This document shows positions 8,925-16,637 of a stretch of 64,000 bases of DNA, in pieces. Positions within the stretch are counted from its first letter, which is position 1; each line of letters begins with the position of its first letter. The notes beneath the pieces are model-generated. The model saw only the letters and a program-made list of their open reading frames with translations, had not been told where the DNA came from and made no database searches. Source of the stretch: Scytonematopsis contorta HA4267-MV1 (GTDB lineage Bacteria; Cyanobacteriota; Cyanobacteriia; Cyanobacteriales; Nostocaceae). The DNA is taken from NCBI GenBank assembly GCA_019359035.1, contig JAHHIC010000044.1:1-64000 (forward strand), read 5' to 3'. A program made the translations under genes and the position numbers.

Positions 8925-9245
8925 CAATTGGACAAAGTTAGAAACTTTTGTCCTCCTGTTTTTTCTAGACCTAGGGGCAGCAACGGATACTGCGCCATTT
9001 CCCGATGGAATTTCACCAACATCGAAAAGCTCCAATTGAATTGGATTGTCCAAAAGCCTTGACTCACCCAATAAACAGGTGAGCTGACAAAAAGACGTAA
9101 CATGAAGCGTCCTGTCAAGACGGGCAGAAAAATATTTGTGTCTGGGAGTACACTTGGCACTCTTGCTCACTTTACTCCACTGCGACCAAACGTGCTTCAC
9201 CTTAGTTCCTTCGGTGTAGGCGGACTCGGAAGGGAGCAAATGATG
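8925..9245. ncRNA. possible structured RNA or remnant; strand uncertain
   Basis: A stretch of higher GC content than its surroundings containing several compact hairpins: CTCACC/GGTGAG around 9073-9093, CCTGTC-AA-GACGGG around 9111-9124, and CCTTC/GAAGG around 9207-9233. Two overlapping minus-strand frames are open (to 9160 and 9239) but their products show no family features and compositional bias expected from structure. The density of short stems resembles transposon-associated guide RNAs (HEARO/omega RNA) that can occur without their nuclease gene, but I cannot verify a match. It could also be a decayed insertion. Confidence 0.3.
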
Positions 9246-9360
9246 TTTTTTGGGTAATCACTTGTGAAAAGAAACGCCGGAGTTAGAAACTGTGAGGATA
9301 CTTTTGCGGATCTCCTTTATGATTTAATTACAAGAAAATCATAGTAACATCATCCACAAA

Positions 9361-10341
9361 ATGCAAACAAGCGAAAAATTAAGCCTCCCAACAATGGGCT
9401 GCGGAACCTGGGCATGGGGCAATCGCCTGCTTTGGGGATATGATGAAAGCATGGACAAGCAGTTACAAGAGGTATTTAATTTTTGTGTGAGCAACGGAGT
9501 TACGCTATTTGACACAGGGGATTCCTATGGAACAGGGAAACTCAATGGACGCAGCGAGCAATTGTTAGGAAAATTTTCTCAGGAATACCAAGGACTAAAC
9601 AAGGAAAATATTTGCATTGCAACCAAACTAGCAGCTTATCCTTGGAGATTAACCCGTCAATCAATGGTTTCTGCTTGTAAGGCTTCTGCTCAGCGGTTAG
9701 GGAAAAATGTAGATTTAGTTCAGATGCACTGGTCAACAGCAAATTACGCACCTTGGCAAGAATGGGCTTTGCTGGATGGTCTTGCTGACCTTTATGAACA
9801 AGGCTTAGTTAAGGGAGTTGGTCTATCTAACTTCGGTTCTCAGCGATTAAGAAAAGTATATAAAAAATTTGCGGAACGGGGAGTACCCCTTGCTACTTTA
9901 CAAGTTCAATATTCCCTATTGTCTACCTATCCTGTAACAGAACTAGGAATTAAAGAAGTTTGTGATGAACTGGGGATAAAATTAATAGCTTATAGTCCTT
10001 TAGCATTAGGACTACTAACGGGTAAATACTTAGAAAAAGGGTCTTATCCTAAAGGTATTCGAGGTCTACTTTTTCGGCAATTATTACCAGGAATTACTCC
10101 ACTGACAAACTGTTTGCGCTCTATCGCAGAATCCAGAAATAAAACCATGTCTCAAGTTGCAATTAATTGGTGTATTTGTAAGGGGACAATTCCTATCCCC
10201 GGAGCAAAAAGTTTGGAACAAGCGACACAAAATATTGGTGCTTTGAGTTGGCAATTAGATGCTGGTGAAGTTGCGGAGTTAGATAATTTGGCTGCAAAAA
10301 GTGATAAAAAAATGGTACAAAATATTTTTCAGACTAAGTGA
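9361..10341 (+). CDS. aldo/keto reductase
   Basis: A 326-residue TIM-barrel NADPH-dependent oxidoreductase. The catalytic tetrad is visible: D51 and Y56 in LFDTGDSYG, K89 in CIATKLA and H123 in LVQMHWST. The cofactor-binding IPIPGAKS segment lies near the C-terminus. Family members reduce aldehydes and ketones; the substrate is not predictable. Close to the plant/cyanobacterial type often annotated as pyridoxal reductase-like. Single gene, flanked by a palindromic repeat that may serve as terminator. Confidence 0.9.
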   Translation: MQTSEKLSLPTMGCGTWAWGNRLLWGYDESMDKQLQEVFNFCVSNGVTLFDTGDSYGTGKLNGRSEQLLGKFSQEYQGLNKENICIATKLAAYPWRLTRQSMVSACKASAQRLGKNVDLVQMHWSTANYAPWQEWALLDGLADLYEQGLVKGVGLSNFGSQRLRKVYKKFAERGVPLATLQVQYSLLSTYPVTELGIKEVCDELGIKLIAYSPLALGLLTGKYLEKGSYPKGIRGLLFRQLLPGITPLTNCLRSIAESRNKTMSQVAINWCICKGTIPIPGAKSLEQATQNIGALSWQLDAGEVAELDNLAAKSDKKMVQNIFQTK

Positions 10342-10366
10342 AATATACACCTTTTTACAGAAAAGA

Positions 10367-10516
10367 AAACCCCACCTCCAACCCCCTCCCCGTTTACTGA
10401 GAGGGTGCTACGATTAATAATACATACTCTTAAAAATTAAAAATAAACTATTTTTATTGATTTTTCGTAGCCCCATCCCCGCGTGCGGGGAGGGGGTTGG
10501 GGGTGGTTTTTTTTAT
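10367..10516. repeat. 150-bp palindromic element with CCCCAACC-type arms
   Basis: Outer arms AACCCCACCTCCAACCCC (from 10367) and its near complement ending at about 10516 enclose a second stem around TGCTACGA/TCGTAGC. The same architecture occurs at 51662-52076, where two other elements have been inserted into it. It separates the aldo/keto reductase from a convergent toxin-antitoxin pair and may act as a bidirectional terminator. Confidence 0.8.
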
Positions 10517-10597
10517 ATTGGGACGAGAAAGATGTTGCAGCTACTGTTACGAATGTAATAGCTACTTATATCTATCATTAGATAATAGGTAAAAAAT

Positions 10598-11122
10598 TTA
10601 TTCAAACATTGCAGCAATCGTTGTCATTGGTAAAAATAATCGCAAAGGATAATCGGGAAAACGAATAAAATTATAATGCTCGTAAAAAGAACGGGCTTTA
10701 TCGTCCTTAGCGCTTACTACTACAGCCATTGTAGCGATTTCACTTAGGAGACTTCGATAGAGGGCATCCATTAGCAATGTTTCACCTAAACCTTTGTTAC
10801 GAAAGTTTTGTTCGACAGCTAAACGGCCGAGAAGAGTTGCTGGAACATCTGAATATTTTGGGAGCTTTTTTGCGATTTCAATGGGTAGTTCATCAATCTT
10901 AATACTTGTTGCACAAAGTGTGTAATAACCAACAACTTTACTGGAATTTTTTTCGACTAATACAAAGGGAGCAGCAACTCGTTTGCGAGCATCCTGTCCA
11001 GCCTGTTGTTTAAAATAACGGTCTAGAGATTCGACACCACAGGAAAAAGATGCTCGGTCATGATGTTTTCCTAGTGGCTCTATAAAATAATCAAAGCTGT
11101 CAAAAGTATTAGAGTCGCTCAC
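10598..11122 (-). CDS. GNAT-family toxin (TacT/AtaT-like)
   Basis: A 174-residue acetyltransferase of the type II toxin group. Motifs: FSCGVESLDRYFKQQAGQDA near the N-terminus, GYYTLCATSI, then LLGRLAVEQNFRNKGLGETL containing the acetyl-CoA loop (R-N-K-G-L-G), and SFYEHYNFIRFPDYPLRLFL at the C-terminus with the catalytic Tyr region. Known relatives acetylate aminoacyl-tRNA and stop translation. It follows a DUF1778 antitoxin gene by 10 bp, the standard arrangement. Confidence 0.9.
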   Translation of the reverse strand: MSDSNTFDSFDYFIEPLGKHHDRASFSCGVESLDRYFKQQAGQDARKRVAAPFVLVEKNSSKVVGYYTLCATSIKIDELPIEIAKKLPKYSDVPATLLGRLAVEQNFRNKGLGETLLMDALYRSLLSEIATMAVVVSAKDDKARSFYEHYNFIRFPDYPLRLFLPMTTIAAMFE

Positions 11123-11132
11123 CGTCGCTCAC

Positions 11133-11438
11133 CTATGCACCCATTTTTTGTTTATATAATTGAGCCGCAGTTCGTAATTTCACGCTAGGAGCAGGTGAAT
11201 TGAGCAATGCTTCGACGAAAACTTCTTGGTCTCGTCGGCTTAAAATCATAATTTCGTGTTCTTGAATAGCTTGTTTCGCAGCGGTTTGAAGGCTGCTAAT
11301 CACAAAATCTGTTAGCGTCAACCCTAAAATATCCGCAGCGTGCTGGAACAATTCTTTTTGCTCTTTACTAAGACGGGCTTCCAAGCGTTCTGTTTTAGAA
11401 CGTTCTGGTTTTTCATTTGAGCTTGTGGCAAAAGTCAT
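11133..11438 (-). CDS. DUF1778 antitoxin (TacA-like)
   Basis: A 101-residue protein whose residues 15-65 form a ribbon-helix-helix domain (RLEARLSKEQKELFQHAADI then LGLTLTDFVISSL). The C-terminal tail, including SRRDQEVFVEALLNSPAP, is the region that wraps the GNAT toxin in known pairs. First gene of the two-gene operon; it is expected to repress the operon promoter together with the toxin. Confidence 0.9.
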   Translation of the reverse strand: MTFATSSNEKPERSKTERLEARLSKEQKELFQHAADILGLTLTDFVISSLQTAAKQAIQEHEIMILSRRDQEVFVEALLNSPAPSVKLRTAAQLYKQKMGA

Positions 11439-11679
11439 GTTTAACTTTTAAATGTGAGTCAACTCTATTATAATCATATTTGTCCGGAGTTTTGCCGTAC
11501 AGGTTAAATAATTTTTTTACTTTCAAAAAATTATCAACTACGGAACTAGCCCGATAAATAAATTAAAAAAAACTTACCTACTAGCAAATGCTAAATTAGA
11601 TGTGTCAGGTGCGCTGATTTTTGCTAAACTGCCAAACCTGGGGTAAAACGAGCATTGCGGTCATAGATACGCGCTACAG

Positions 11680-12876
11680 ATGCAGGAAGAACAAGTAAAT
11701 TTTAAAGATTTCTCATGGCCGTACTGGCTTGCTGTACCGCTTTACCCATACGGTATGCGGAGAACAATTCGCAAAGAAGTGGTGAAAGATACGATTTGGA
11801 CTTTTGACCAAATGCAGGGTATCTTTTATGTTGTTGTGCCGATTCGCATGACGGTGGTTAAGCTTGAAACTGGGGGTTTACTAGTTTACGCACCAGTTGC
11901 ACCAACTCCAGAATGTATTCGTCTCGTGCAGGAGTTAGAAGCAGAGCACGGTAATGTTAAATATATAGTCCTACCCACCGTCTCTGGTGTAGAGCATAAA
12001 GTTTTTGTCGGTCCGTTTGCTCGATTTTTTCCCCAAGCACAGGTCTTTGTTGCACCTAAACAATGGAGTTTTCCGCTAAATCTTCCTCTGAGTTGGTTAG
12101 GTTTACCCGCTAAGCGTACACAGGTATTACCACAAAACAGCGCTGAAACTCCTTTTGCAGATGAATTTGACTACGCTATACTCGGCCCAATTAATTTAGG
12201 GTTGGGTTGGTTTGGGGAAGTTGCGCTTTTACATAAAAAATCCCGTACTTTATTAGTTGCGGATACTATTGTTTCTATCCCAGAAGAACCACCAGCAATT
12301 GTACAGTTTGACCCCTATCCATTATTGTTTCATGCGAAGGATAGCGCGTTGGATGTGGTAGAAGATAATCAAGCAAATCGTCGTAAAGGATGGGAACGAA
12401 TTTCACTATTTGCGTTGTATTTTCGTCCTAGTGTTTTGGAAATTCCAAATTGGTTTGGAGTGTTTAAAAATGCTTTTAAAGCTAAAGAAAATTCCAAAAA
12501 AGCTTATTTTGGCTTATTTCCTTTCCAATGGCAATCCGACTGGAAACGGTCGTTTGATATGTTGCGTGGGGATGGTCGCTTGTTTGTGGCACCAGTTTTA
12601 CAGGCTTTAATTCTGAATCGCGCACCCAGAGAAACTATTGATTGGGCTAATTTAGTTGCTAGTTGGGACTTTGAATGGGTTATTCCTTGTCATTTGGATT
12701 CACCAATTAAAGCAAGACCACAACAGTTTAGACAAGCGTTTTCTTTCTTAGAAAAGTATCCGACTTTGGGCAGTCATAGTTATATTTTACCACAAGAAGA
12801 TTTTAAATTATTATGGAAAATTGATGGCGGTTTAAATCTTCTTGGTGTGGTACCGCGAGCGCAGGATAAAGTTTGA
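11680..12876 (+). CDS. DUF4336 protein
   Basis: A 398-residue DUF4336 protein, common in cyanobacteria and plants. It begins with WPYWLAVPLYPYG and has the metallo-beta-lactamase-like strand order (LETGGLLVYAPVAPTPECI, YIVLPTVSGVEHKVFVGPFA, TLLVADTIVSIP), but the metal-binding HxHxDH motif is absent. Function unknown. A 57-bp near-copy of its 5' end (11704-11760) sits 1.4 kb downstream at 13178-13234. Confidence 0.85.
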   Translation: MQEEQVNFKDFSWPYWLAVPLYPYGMRRTIRKEVVKDTIWTFDQMQGIFYVVVPIRMTVVKLETGGLLVYAPVAPTPECIRLVQELEAEHGNVKYIVLPTVSGVEHKVFVGPFARFFPQAQVFVAPKQWSFPLNLPLSWLGLPAKRTQVLPQNSAETPFADEFDYAILGPINLGLGWFGEVALLHKKSRTLLVADTIVSIPEEPPAIVQFDPYPLLFHAKDSALDVVEDNQANRRKGWERISLFALYFRPSVLEIPNWFGVFKNAFKAKENSKKAYFGLFPFQWQSDWKRSFDMLRGDGRLFVAPVLQALILNRAPRETIDWANLVASWDFEWVIPCHLDSPIKARPQQFRQAFSFLEKYPTLGSHSYILPQEDFKLLWKIDGGLNLLGVVPRAQDKV

Positions 12877-13418
12877 ATAGTTATTAATCAATAATAAGCC
12901 TTTAAGAATGATTTTGTAAATACTTGGTTCTCAAAAAATGTATCCTTTAAAATAAAACGGTATGACTACTAGGGATTCGCAAGTTAACAACAATATAAAA
13001 AGAATTACGGGCGCAAAAGAACACAAGAAAAAATGGTTAAAATCTGGTTAAACTTTTATTTGTTAGTAATTTTTGCTAGAATAATAAATCTAAACCTAAA
13101 AACAACACATCAAGCATTGCGGCCGCACAAAAATGCAAAAAATTTAGGACGAACAAATATACTCTCTAATAGATTCCAAAGATTTCTCATGGCCGTACTA
13201 GCTTGCTGTACCGCTTTACCCATATGGTATGCGGGCAACAAGTGACTGATTTTTATGGAGTTGCACCCAATTTATTGTCTGCACATAATTATGCTTTCAG
13301 GTTGGAAGCCCTAAGGTTATACAATGAAAGCCTGCAAAGACAGACTAATTACTAAAATATGGGATAAACTGTTGTAAAAGAAGCTTTCGCAAAACACTAG
13401 TTATAAAGGAGTGAACCC
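12877..13418. other. intergenic region with a gene fragment
   Basis: Apart from the DUF4336 fragment at 13178-13234, the region shows a hairpin with arms GCTTTCA (13293-13299) and TGAAAGC (13325-13331). A frame open at 13033-13245 spans the fragment but has no coherent protein features. Confidence 0.5.
13178..13234 (+). pseudogene. fragment duplicating the 5' end of the DUF4336 gene
   Basis: Fifty-seven bases match 11704-11760 with only two differences (at 13200 and 13225). This corresponds to codons 9-27 of the DUF4336 gene, including WPYWLAVPLYPYGMR. Sequences on both sides do not match, so only this fragment was copied or left behind. Confidence 0.85.
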
Positions 13419-13691
13419 TTGCAAGCAATCCTTTTAAGTCGCGAAGAAGTTGCGCGACGTGCAAAAGAACTTTACGAAGCAAGCATCCGTCAAGAAGTGG
13501 AGCGCGAAGAGAATATCGGTCAAATGATTATTATTGATGTGGAAACTGGAGAATACAAAATTGATAAAACAGGCTTGTCATCAGCACGTTATTTACGTAA
13601 AAAACACCCAAATGCTCGTCTCTTCGGTATTAAAATTGGATACAATGTAGCAGTCTCTTTAGGTGGTGTGATGGAGCGTACTGACAGGTGA
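13419..13691 (+). CDS. small protein upstream of a retropepsin-like protease
   Basis: A 90-residue protein of unknown function with a helical, charged N-terminus (SREEVARRAKELYEASIRQE) and a beta-rich second half ending in VSLGGVMERTDR. The TTG start has AAGGAG eight bases upstream; no ATG fits. Its TGA stop overlaps the GTG start of the next gene, so the pair is translationally coupled. Similar pairs are common in cyanobacteria and are suspected addiction-like or housekeeping modules; this is not established. Confidence 0.75.
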   Translation: MQAILLSREEVARRAKELYEASIRQEVEREENIGQMIIIDVETGEYKIDKTGLSSARYLRKKHPNARLFGIKIGYNVAVSLGGVMERTDR

Positions 13692-14053
13692 TATCGGGTA
13701 TCGTTACTGATGGACGCGCAACCGTTGCTGTAACATTTCGTTTATTAAATCAACCAGACTTTTCAATTCAGTTTGTTATAGATACGGGTTTTACAGATTA
13801 CCTTTGTTTACCCCCAGAAGCTGTTGCAGTTTTGGGTCTCCCTTTTTTACACGACGTACCTGCTAACTTGGCTAACAATAGCGAAGTATTTCTATCTGTA
13901 CATGAAGCGACTATTTTGTGGAATGGAGAAGAACGAGAAATTCCCGTGGTTGCGGCTGGACGACGACCTTTGCTTGGGACTGCATTACTTGACGAACATG
14001 AACTTGTGGTGCAATTCACCCAAGGTGGTTTAGTCACAATTGAGGAGTTGTAA
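13688..14053 (+). CDS. clan AA retropepsin-like aspartic protease
   Basis: A 121-residue single-domain aspartic protease. D32-T33-G34 in FVIDTGFTDYLCLP is the catalytic triad of one monomer; the flap and second strand pair (RPLLGTALLDEHELVVQF) follow. Such enzymes act as dimers. It starts at a GTG overlapping the stop of the upstream gene, which may encode its partner or substrate. Confidence 0.85.
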   Translation: MISGIVTDGRATVAVTFRLLNQPDFSIQFVIDTGFTDYLCLPPEAVAVLGLPFLHDVPANLANNSEVFLSVHEATILWNGEEREIPVVAAGRRPLLGTALLDEHELVVQFTQGGLVTIEEL

Positions 14054-14094
14054 CTGGGGAAGCGAGCGGATAATGAACGGATGTAGCCAATAGC

Positions 14095-15411
14095 TTAATT
14101 AATTCCTTTAAATCTTTCCTTCGCTTCCTTAAAAGTTTGTTGCATCACCTTTTGGATTTTTTTCGGGTCAGGTTTCCTTCCACCCATCACATCACCAAAA
14201 TAAACACAAGCGCTTTCCCCCAACGACCAAGTATAAGCCGTAGCCCAAGAAGCTGCAATCGCACTACCCAAACCAGGAATAAACTTAACCAGTTCTCGTC
14301 CGATTGCTTGTGCTAAAAATCCTCCAGCAATTGCACTAACTATACCCCCAGCTTGAGATGGACTAAGATTTTGTCCGTACAACCTGCCTAAAAGAGTCAC
14401 CATCGAAACTTGTAAAGTTGTCAAAACAGGCATTGTGGCTAATGGTAAAGGAACAGCAGCCAAAGTACCCGCCATAATCGAGAATGCTAACATATAGCGG
14501 CGTGCTACATCTCGATAAAGATTACCGATTGTATCACCAGTTTCTGTATTTAATAATTCATAAATAGCACGAGCTTCAGCTTCCGGTAATAGTTCCGCAA
14601 GAGTATCTCGGAATTTTTCTAACCCATAAAATACCGGATTATAACCGTCCTCTTCTAAAGTAAAATCAACCATAACAGCGCGGTCATAAATTCCGGCAAA
14701 GGCTTTCTTTATTTCTGTGTATGGTCGGTCAACTTCCGTAAATTCAGGAGGATAAGCAGGGTGGTCATCTGTAGCAGGGGGGTAAACCTCATGCAAACAA
14801 GTAACAACTAACAAACAAGGAATATCTGGAAATTTCTTGCGTAACTCTGCTGCTATTTGTCGCAATGTTTCCGTTGCGAAATCATTGATTTTTACCGTCA
14901 AAATCAAGATTCTTGCACCACGACTTTGTTTTTCTTGTTGTAAATCAAGGATTAATTCTTGAATAATTGCTTGAGTTTCTTGATTTATATCTCCTAAACC
15001 AACAGTATCTGTAAAAATAAGTAGTGGTAAATCCTCAGAAGGATAAGCGTAACGTTGTGTATGTTGCGTGTGGGGACGAAATCCTTGACCGACAATTTCT
15101 GCGGAAACTCCTGTTAAACTTCTGACTATTGAGCTTTTACCAGCTTGAGGCTTACCTATTAACAATGCTTGTGTCGTTGGTAGTTCTGCGCGGATTTTTA
15201 CCAAAATATCAGCTACCTGAGTATCGCTGACGCTAAATAACTTCAGTACGCTTTGGGCTAGTTTATCTACGGGTAAGACTTTCATCACATTAGATGTGGT
15301 GCTGTTAAAAACACCTGTAATACCATTTACCCAAGAATTATCGACCGACTTGCTTGTTTTCACATCTGTCGGTTGACTAAGCTTTCTTTCCTCTTGTGGT
15401 TGCTCGCTCAT
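14095..15411 (-). CDS. GTPase with C-terminal DUF697 membrane domain
   Basis: A 438-residue protein from the ATG at 15411 (MSEQPQEERK), which has AGGA just upstream; an upstream start at 15465 would add 18 residues and overlap the YefM promoter. P-loop GKPQAGKSS, G3 DTVGLGD and a VVTC-type G4 position form an Era-like GTPase domain at about 80-290. The C-terminal 150 residues are hydrophobic (LAFSIMAGTLAAVPLPLATM and following), the DUF697-type region. The usual NKxD specificity motif is not obvious (VVTCLHEV occupies its place), as in several relatives. Probably a membrane-associated stress GTPase. Confidence 0.85.
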   Translation of the reverse strand: MSEQPQEERKLSQPTDVKTSKSVDNSWVNGITGVFNSTTSNVMKVLPVDKLAQSVLKLFSVSDTQVADILVKIRAELPTTQALLIGKPQAGKSSIVRSLTGVSAEIVGQGFRPHTQHTQRYAYPSEDLPLLIFTDTVGLGDINQETQAIIQELILDLQQEKQSRGARILILTVKINDFATETLRQIAAELRKKFPDIPCLLVVTCLHEVYPPATDDHPAYPPEFTEVDRPYTEIKKAFAGIYDRAVMVDFTLEEDGYNPVFYGLEKFRDTLAELLPEAEARAIYELLNTETGDTIGNLYRDVARRYMLAFSIMAGTLAAVPLPLATMPVLTTLQVSMVTLLGRLYGQNLSPSQAGGIVSAIAGGFLAQAIGRELVKFIPGLGSAIAASWATAYTWSLGESACVYFGDVMGGRKPDPKKIQKVMQQTFKEAKERFKGIN

Positions 15412-15507
15412 ATGTCCTGAGAACTGCAGATGCTTCCAACTATAATTATAAGGAAACTTGACCATCGACAGCTAATAGACCGGAATAAAGCTAAATCATG
15501 TATACTA

Positions 15508-15529
15508 TATGTACAGAAACCTGTACATA
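15508..15529. promoter_or_regulatory. operator palindrome of the YefM/YoeB operon
   Basis: Perfect 9-bp arms TATGTACAG and CTGTACATA separated by four bases, five bases before the antitoxin start codon. The TGTACA core is the known recognition motif of YefM-type repressors, so this is very likely the autoregulatory operator. Confidence 0.85.
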
Positions 15530-15534
15530 AACTG

Positions 15535-15840
15535 ATGTTTTCCTACAAAATCACATCCCCAACAGATGCGAGAAATGAATTCTTCAAATTGTTAGACCTG
15601 GTGGTCGAAAATCATCAGGTATACATCGTCAACCGTCGTGATGGTGAAAATGTAGCCTTGATTGCGGAATCGGATTTGATGAGCTTAATTGAAACGGTTT
15701 ATCTTTTACGCTCTCCAGCGAATGCACGTAGGTTATTTGATGCAATAGAAGAGTCGAAAGCGGGAAATATCAAACCTCAGACCATCGCAGAACTAGAACA
15801 GGAGTTGAGGATTGAACCAGAAGAAAAAGAAAAAGGCTGA
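15535..15840 (+). CDS. yefM: YefM-type antitoxin
   Basis: A 101-residue Phd/YefM protein. It begins MFSYKITSPTDARNEFFKLL, with the conserved N-terminal DNA-binding fold, followed by VYIVNRRDGENVALIAESDL and a YLLRSPANARRLFDAI segment typical for YefM. The acidic C-terminal region binds the toxin. I start at the ATG at 15535 rather than upstream in-frame codons because the operator lies immediately before it. Overlaps the toxin gene by 29 bp. Confidence 0.9.
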   Translation: MFSYKITSPTDARNEFFKLLDLVVENHQVYIVNRRDGENVALIAESDLMSLIETVYLLRSPANARRLFDAIEESKAGNIKPQTIAELEQELRIEPEEKEKG

Positions 15841-16129
15841 ACAAGATGAAGTAAAGCCTGTTGTAGTTAATCGTGCTCCTGGCTTTAGTTCTAGATTTAA
15901 GGAAGATTTGGCTTGGTGGTTTAAGCAAGATTTTCAGAAAGCTTCCAAAATTTTGGATTTAGTCACAGCTGTGATGCAAGACCCGTTTGAGGGTATTGGT
16001 AAACCTGAACCATTAAAATATATGGATGCTGATATTTGGTCGCGACGTATAGATTTAGAGCATCGACTTATTTATAAAATTGCAAACACCCAAATTGATT
16101 TTCTGTCTTGTAGATATCACTATGAATAA
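15812..16129 (+). CDS. yoeB: YoeB-type endoribonuclease toxin
   Basis: A 105-residue RelE-superfamily mRNA interferase. Diagnostic segments are FSSRFKEDLAWWFKQD, GKPEPLKYM, WSRRIDLEHRLIYKI and the terminal SCRYHYE with the catalytic His and Tyr. The TTG start (GAGG upstream) overlaps the end of yefM, as expected for a coupled pair; the Lys-rich N-terminus of about 20 residues is longer than usual. It would cleave mRNA in the ribosomal A site when unbound. Confidence 0.9.
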   Translation: MNQKKKKKAEQDEVKPVVVNRAPGFSSRFKEDLAWWFKQDFQKASKILDLVTAVMQDPFEGIGKPEPLKYMDADIWSRRIDLEHRLIYKIANTQIDFLSCRYHYE

Positions 16130-16637
16130 TAAATGATACTTCTCTTAAGGCAACCTTTCAAAATTTATAATTCATAATTTAAAACTCAAAACTTAAAAAT
16201 ACTTTACTTCTCGTTACATGCTTCATTGCTTCAGTACTTTTTAACAGAAAACGAATATTCTCCACACAAACTAAATCTCTGCCAAATTGGCAACCAAATA
16301 AATTAAAATTTGATTTTAATAAGACATACAGTCATATTTTTGTAAACAGCTTAACTCAATACCCCATTACCGTATTCATCCATGTCTTCTTCCAACCCGT
16401 TTTAACGGGTTTAAGCTTTAAGCCAGAAATTTATTTCTAGGTTTATATCTAGGTTTATTTCTAGGTTTAAATCTAGGCTATCTTTTTCTATCGCGCATAT
16501 AGCAATTCAAAAAAAGTGACGAATTGTCAAATAAATTCGTCCAAAATTTTACTGCTAAATTGCTGAATTTGCCTTTACCGAGACTAACTACCTTAAACTC
16601 ACTACCCTAGTTCAATAGAAAGGGGAAATCTACCAAA
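16130..16637. other. intergenic region
   Basis: Noncoding region upstream of the galactose-oxidase-like gene. It contains the repeat at 16394-16480; the remainder is AT-rich without a recognisable gene. A ribosome binding site AAAGGGG lies about 10 bp before the start at 16638. Confidence 0.5.
16394..16480. repeat. dispersed repeat: CCCGTTTTAACGGG hairpin plus TTTCTAGG units
   Basis: A hairpin AACCCGTTTTAACGGGTTT, the sequence AGCTTTAAGCCAGAAA and then about five TTTCTAGG-like units. The same order occurs at 35945-36015, and the hairpin part again inside the element at 51894-52018. A mobile or amplified palindromic element with a decayed tail is likely. Confidence 0.7.

Noticed and set aside
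8907-9239. Overlapping minus-strand frames of 110 and 80 codons
   Set aside because: No family features, overlapping each other, and covering a stretch with many hairpins; noncoding is more likely.
8925-9360. IscB or TnpB gene associated with the possible RNA
   Set aside because: I searched both sides for RRXRR/HNH or RuvC-like sequence and found none.
13033-13245. 70-codon plus-strand frame
   Set aside because: It includes the out-of-place DUF4336 fragment, in another reading frame in part; no coherent protein.
15430-15534. Upstream extension of the YefM reading frame
   Set aside because: It crosses the operator palindrome; the ATG at 15535 matches the family start.
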